Positions 6,324 to 6,685 of a DNA stretch of 6,685 nt are shown one piece after another. Every line of letters starts with the position of its first letter. Within the stretch, counting starts at the first letter, position 1. The stretch is taken from NCBI GenBank assembly GCA_964486455.1, contig CAZAMP010000085.1, positions 1 to 6,685 on the forward strand, given 5' to 3'. Source of the stretch: CAZAMP01 sp964486455 (GTDB lineage Bacteria; Eisenbacteria; RBG-16-71-46; CAZAMP01). The notes below the pieces were generated by a model. The model had not been told where the DNA came from and did no database searches. It worked only from the letters and a program-made list of their open reading frames with translations. A program made the translations under genes and the position numbers.

Positions 6324-6685
6324 CTAGCGATACAGATCCTTCAGCGTGCCCCAGCTGGACTGCTCGGTCGGCGTTCCGCCTTCCGTGAGCAGCTCAAAGC
6401 CATGGTCGAAGTCACCCCAGCCCACCACCGAGGCGGGTGTCCAGACCGGATAACCGAAGTACACCGAGCGGAAGCAGGCCTGGTTGCCATTCGCGCGCGT
6501 GTGCGTCTCGACCCACGACTGGCCGTAGCCAGTTTGTGAGCGGCAGTAGATCAGCACTGGCGAGAACCACGCGATGCCGCCTTCCTGGGCACACGGCTCG
6601 GGGAACACAACGCAATGCTCATAGCTCAGGATGTTCCCCGTCAGAGCGCGCGGGACTCGGTCAAGCGTTTTGTTAATGGACACTC
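6324..6685 (-). CDS. C-terminal part of an unrecognised, probably exported protein
   Basis: The frame is open from the right edge to TAG at 6326-6324, giving 119 complete codons. A GTG at 6683 could serve as a start, but only two bases precede it and there is no ribosome binding site to see, so a longer protein entering from outside is more likely. The fragment is rich in aromatic residues and glycine and has four cysteines (24, 31, 47, 70 of the visible part), a composition seen in disulfide-stabilised secreted proteins. It ends in SSWGTLKDLYR. The strong terminator 22 nt downstream supports a genuine gene end. I do not recognise the family. The transposase gene lies downstream on the same strand, behind the terminator. 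Confidence 0.7.
   Translation of the reverse strand, partial: VSINKTLDRVPRALTGNILSYEHCVVFPEPCAQEGGIAWFSPVLIYCRSQTGYGQSWVETHTRANGNQACFRSVYFGYPVWTPASVVGWGDFDHGFELLTEGGTPTEQSSWGTLKDLYR

Noticed and set aside
6021..6539. 172-codon plus-strand frame across the transposase start, the terminator and the right-edge gene.
   Set aside because: It runs through the perfect terminator hairpin and is antisense to two better-supported genes; no ribosome binding site or domain is visible.

Overview
The window looks like a piece of a GC-rich bacterial genome with a Gram-negative type envelope. It carries two signal-bearing envelope or secreted proteins, one of which combines lamin-tail, CotH and FlgD/sorting-type modules. 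That architecture is typical of little-cultured FCB-type lineages (for example Eisenbacteria, Krumholzibacteria or Latescibacteria-like groups). The lineage is an inference from protein style only; there is no rRNA or other marker in the window.

Layout: (1) Positions 1-2905, minus strand, hold one long open reading frame of 968 codons that runs off the left edge. It encodes a secreted protein with the order signal peptide, lamin-tail domain, chitobiase/Fn3-like segment, CotH-family kinase domain, InlB-like repeat, second lamin-tail domain, and the start of a FlgD-like/T9SS-type C-terminal domain. Many smaller plus-strand frames in this stretch are its antisense shadows. (2) Positions 2906-3082 are a 177-bp divergent intergenic region with a perfect 12-bp direct repeat and a 15-bp palindrome that overlaps a -10-like box. 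(3) Positions 3083-4807, plus strand, encode a 574-residue probable lipoprotein that resembles SurA/PpiC chaperone-isomerases and has two degenerate parvulin-like regions. (4) Positions 4808-4988 lie between convergent genes and hold a four-copy degenerate minisatellite followed by three closely spaced inverted repeats. (5) Positions 4989-6155, minus strand, encode an intact 388-residue transposase-like protein (zinc ribbon, helix-turn-helix, DDE-type core ending in an IS1-like segment). (6) Positions 6156-6323 contain a strong intrinsic terminator with a perfect 11-bp stem. (7) Positions 6324-6685, minus strand, hold the C-terminal 119 codons of an unrecognised, probably secreted protein that enters from the right edge.

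Functionally, the divergent CotH-type secreted protein and SurA/PpiC-type lipoprotein may share a control region, and a periplasmic folding factor beside a large exported multidomain protein makes sense. No direct link is proven by the sequence. The transposase gene appears to be a separate mobile or solo gene. I do not see a clearly new defence, CRISPR or RNA-based system here; the most unusual signals are the repeats in the divergent control region and the structured stretch between the convergent genes.
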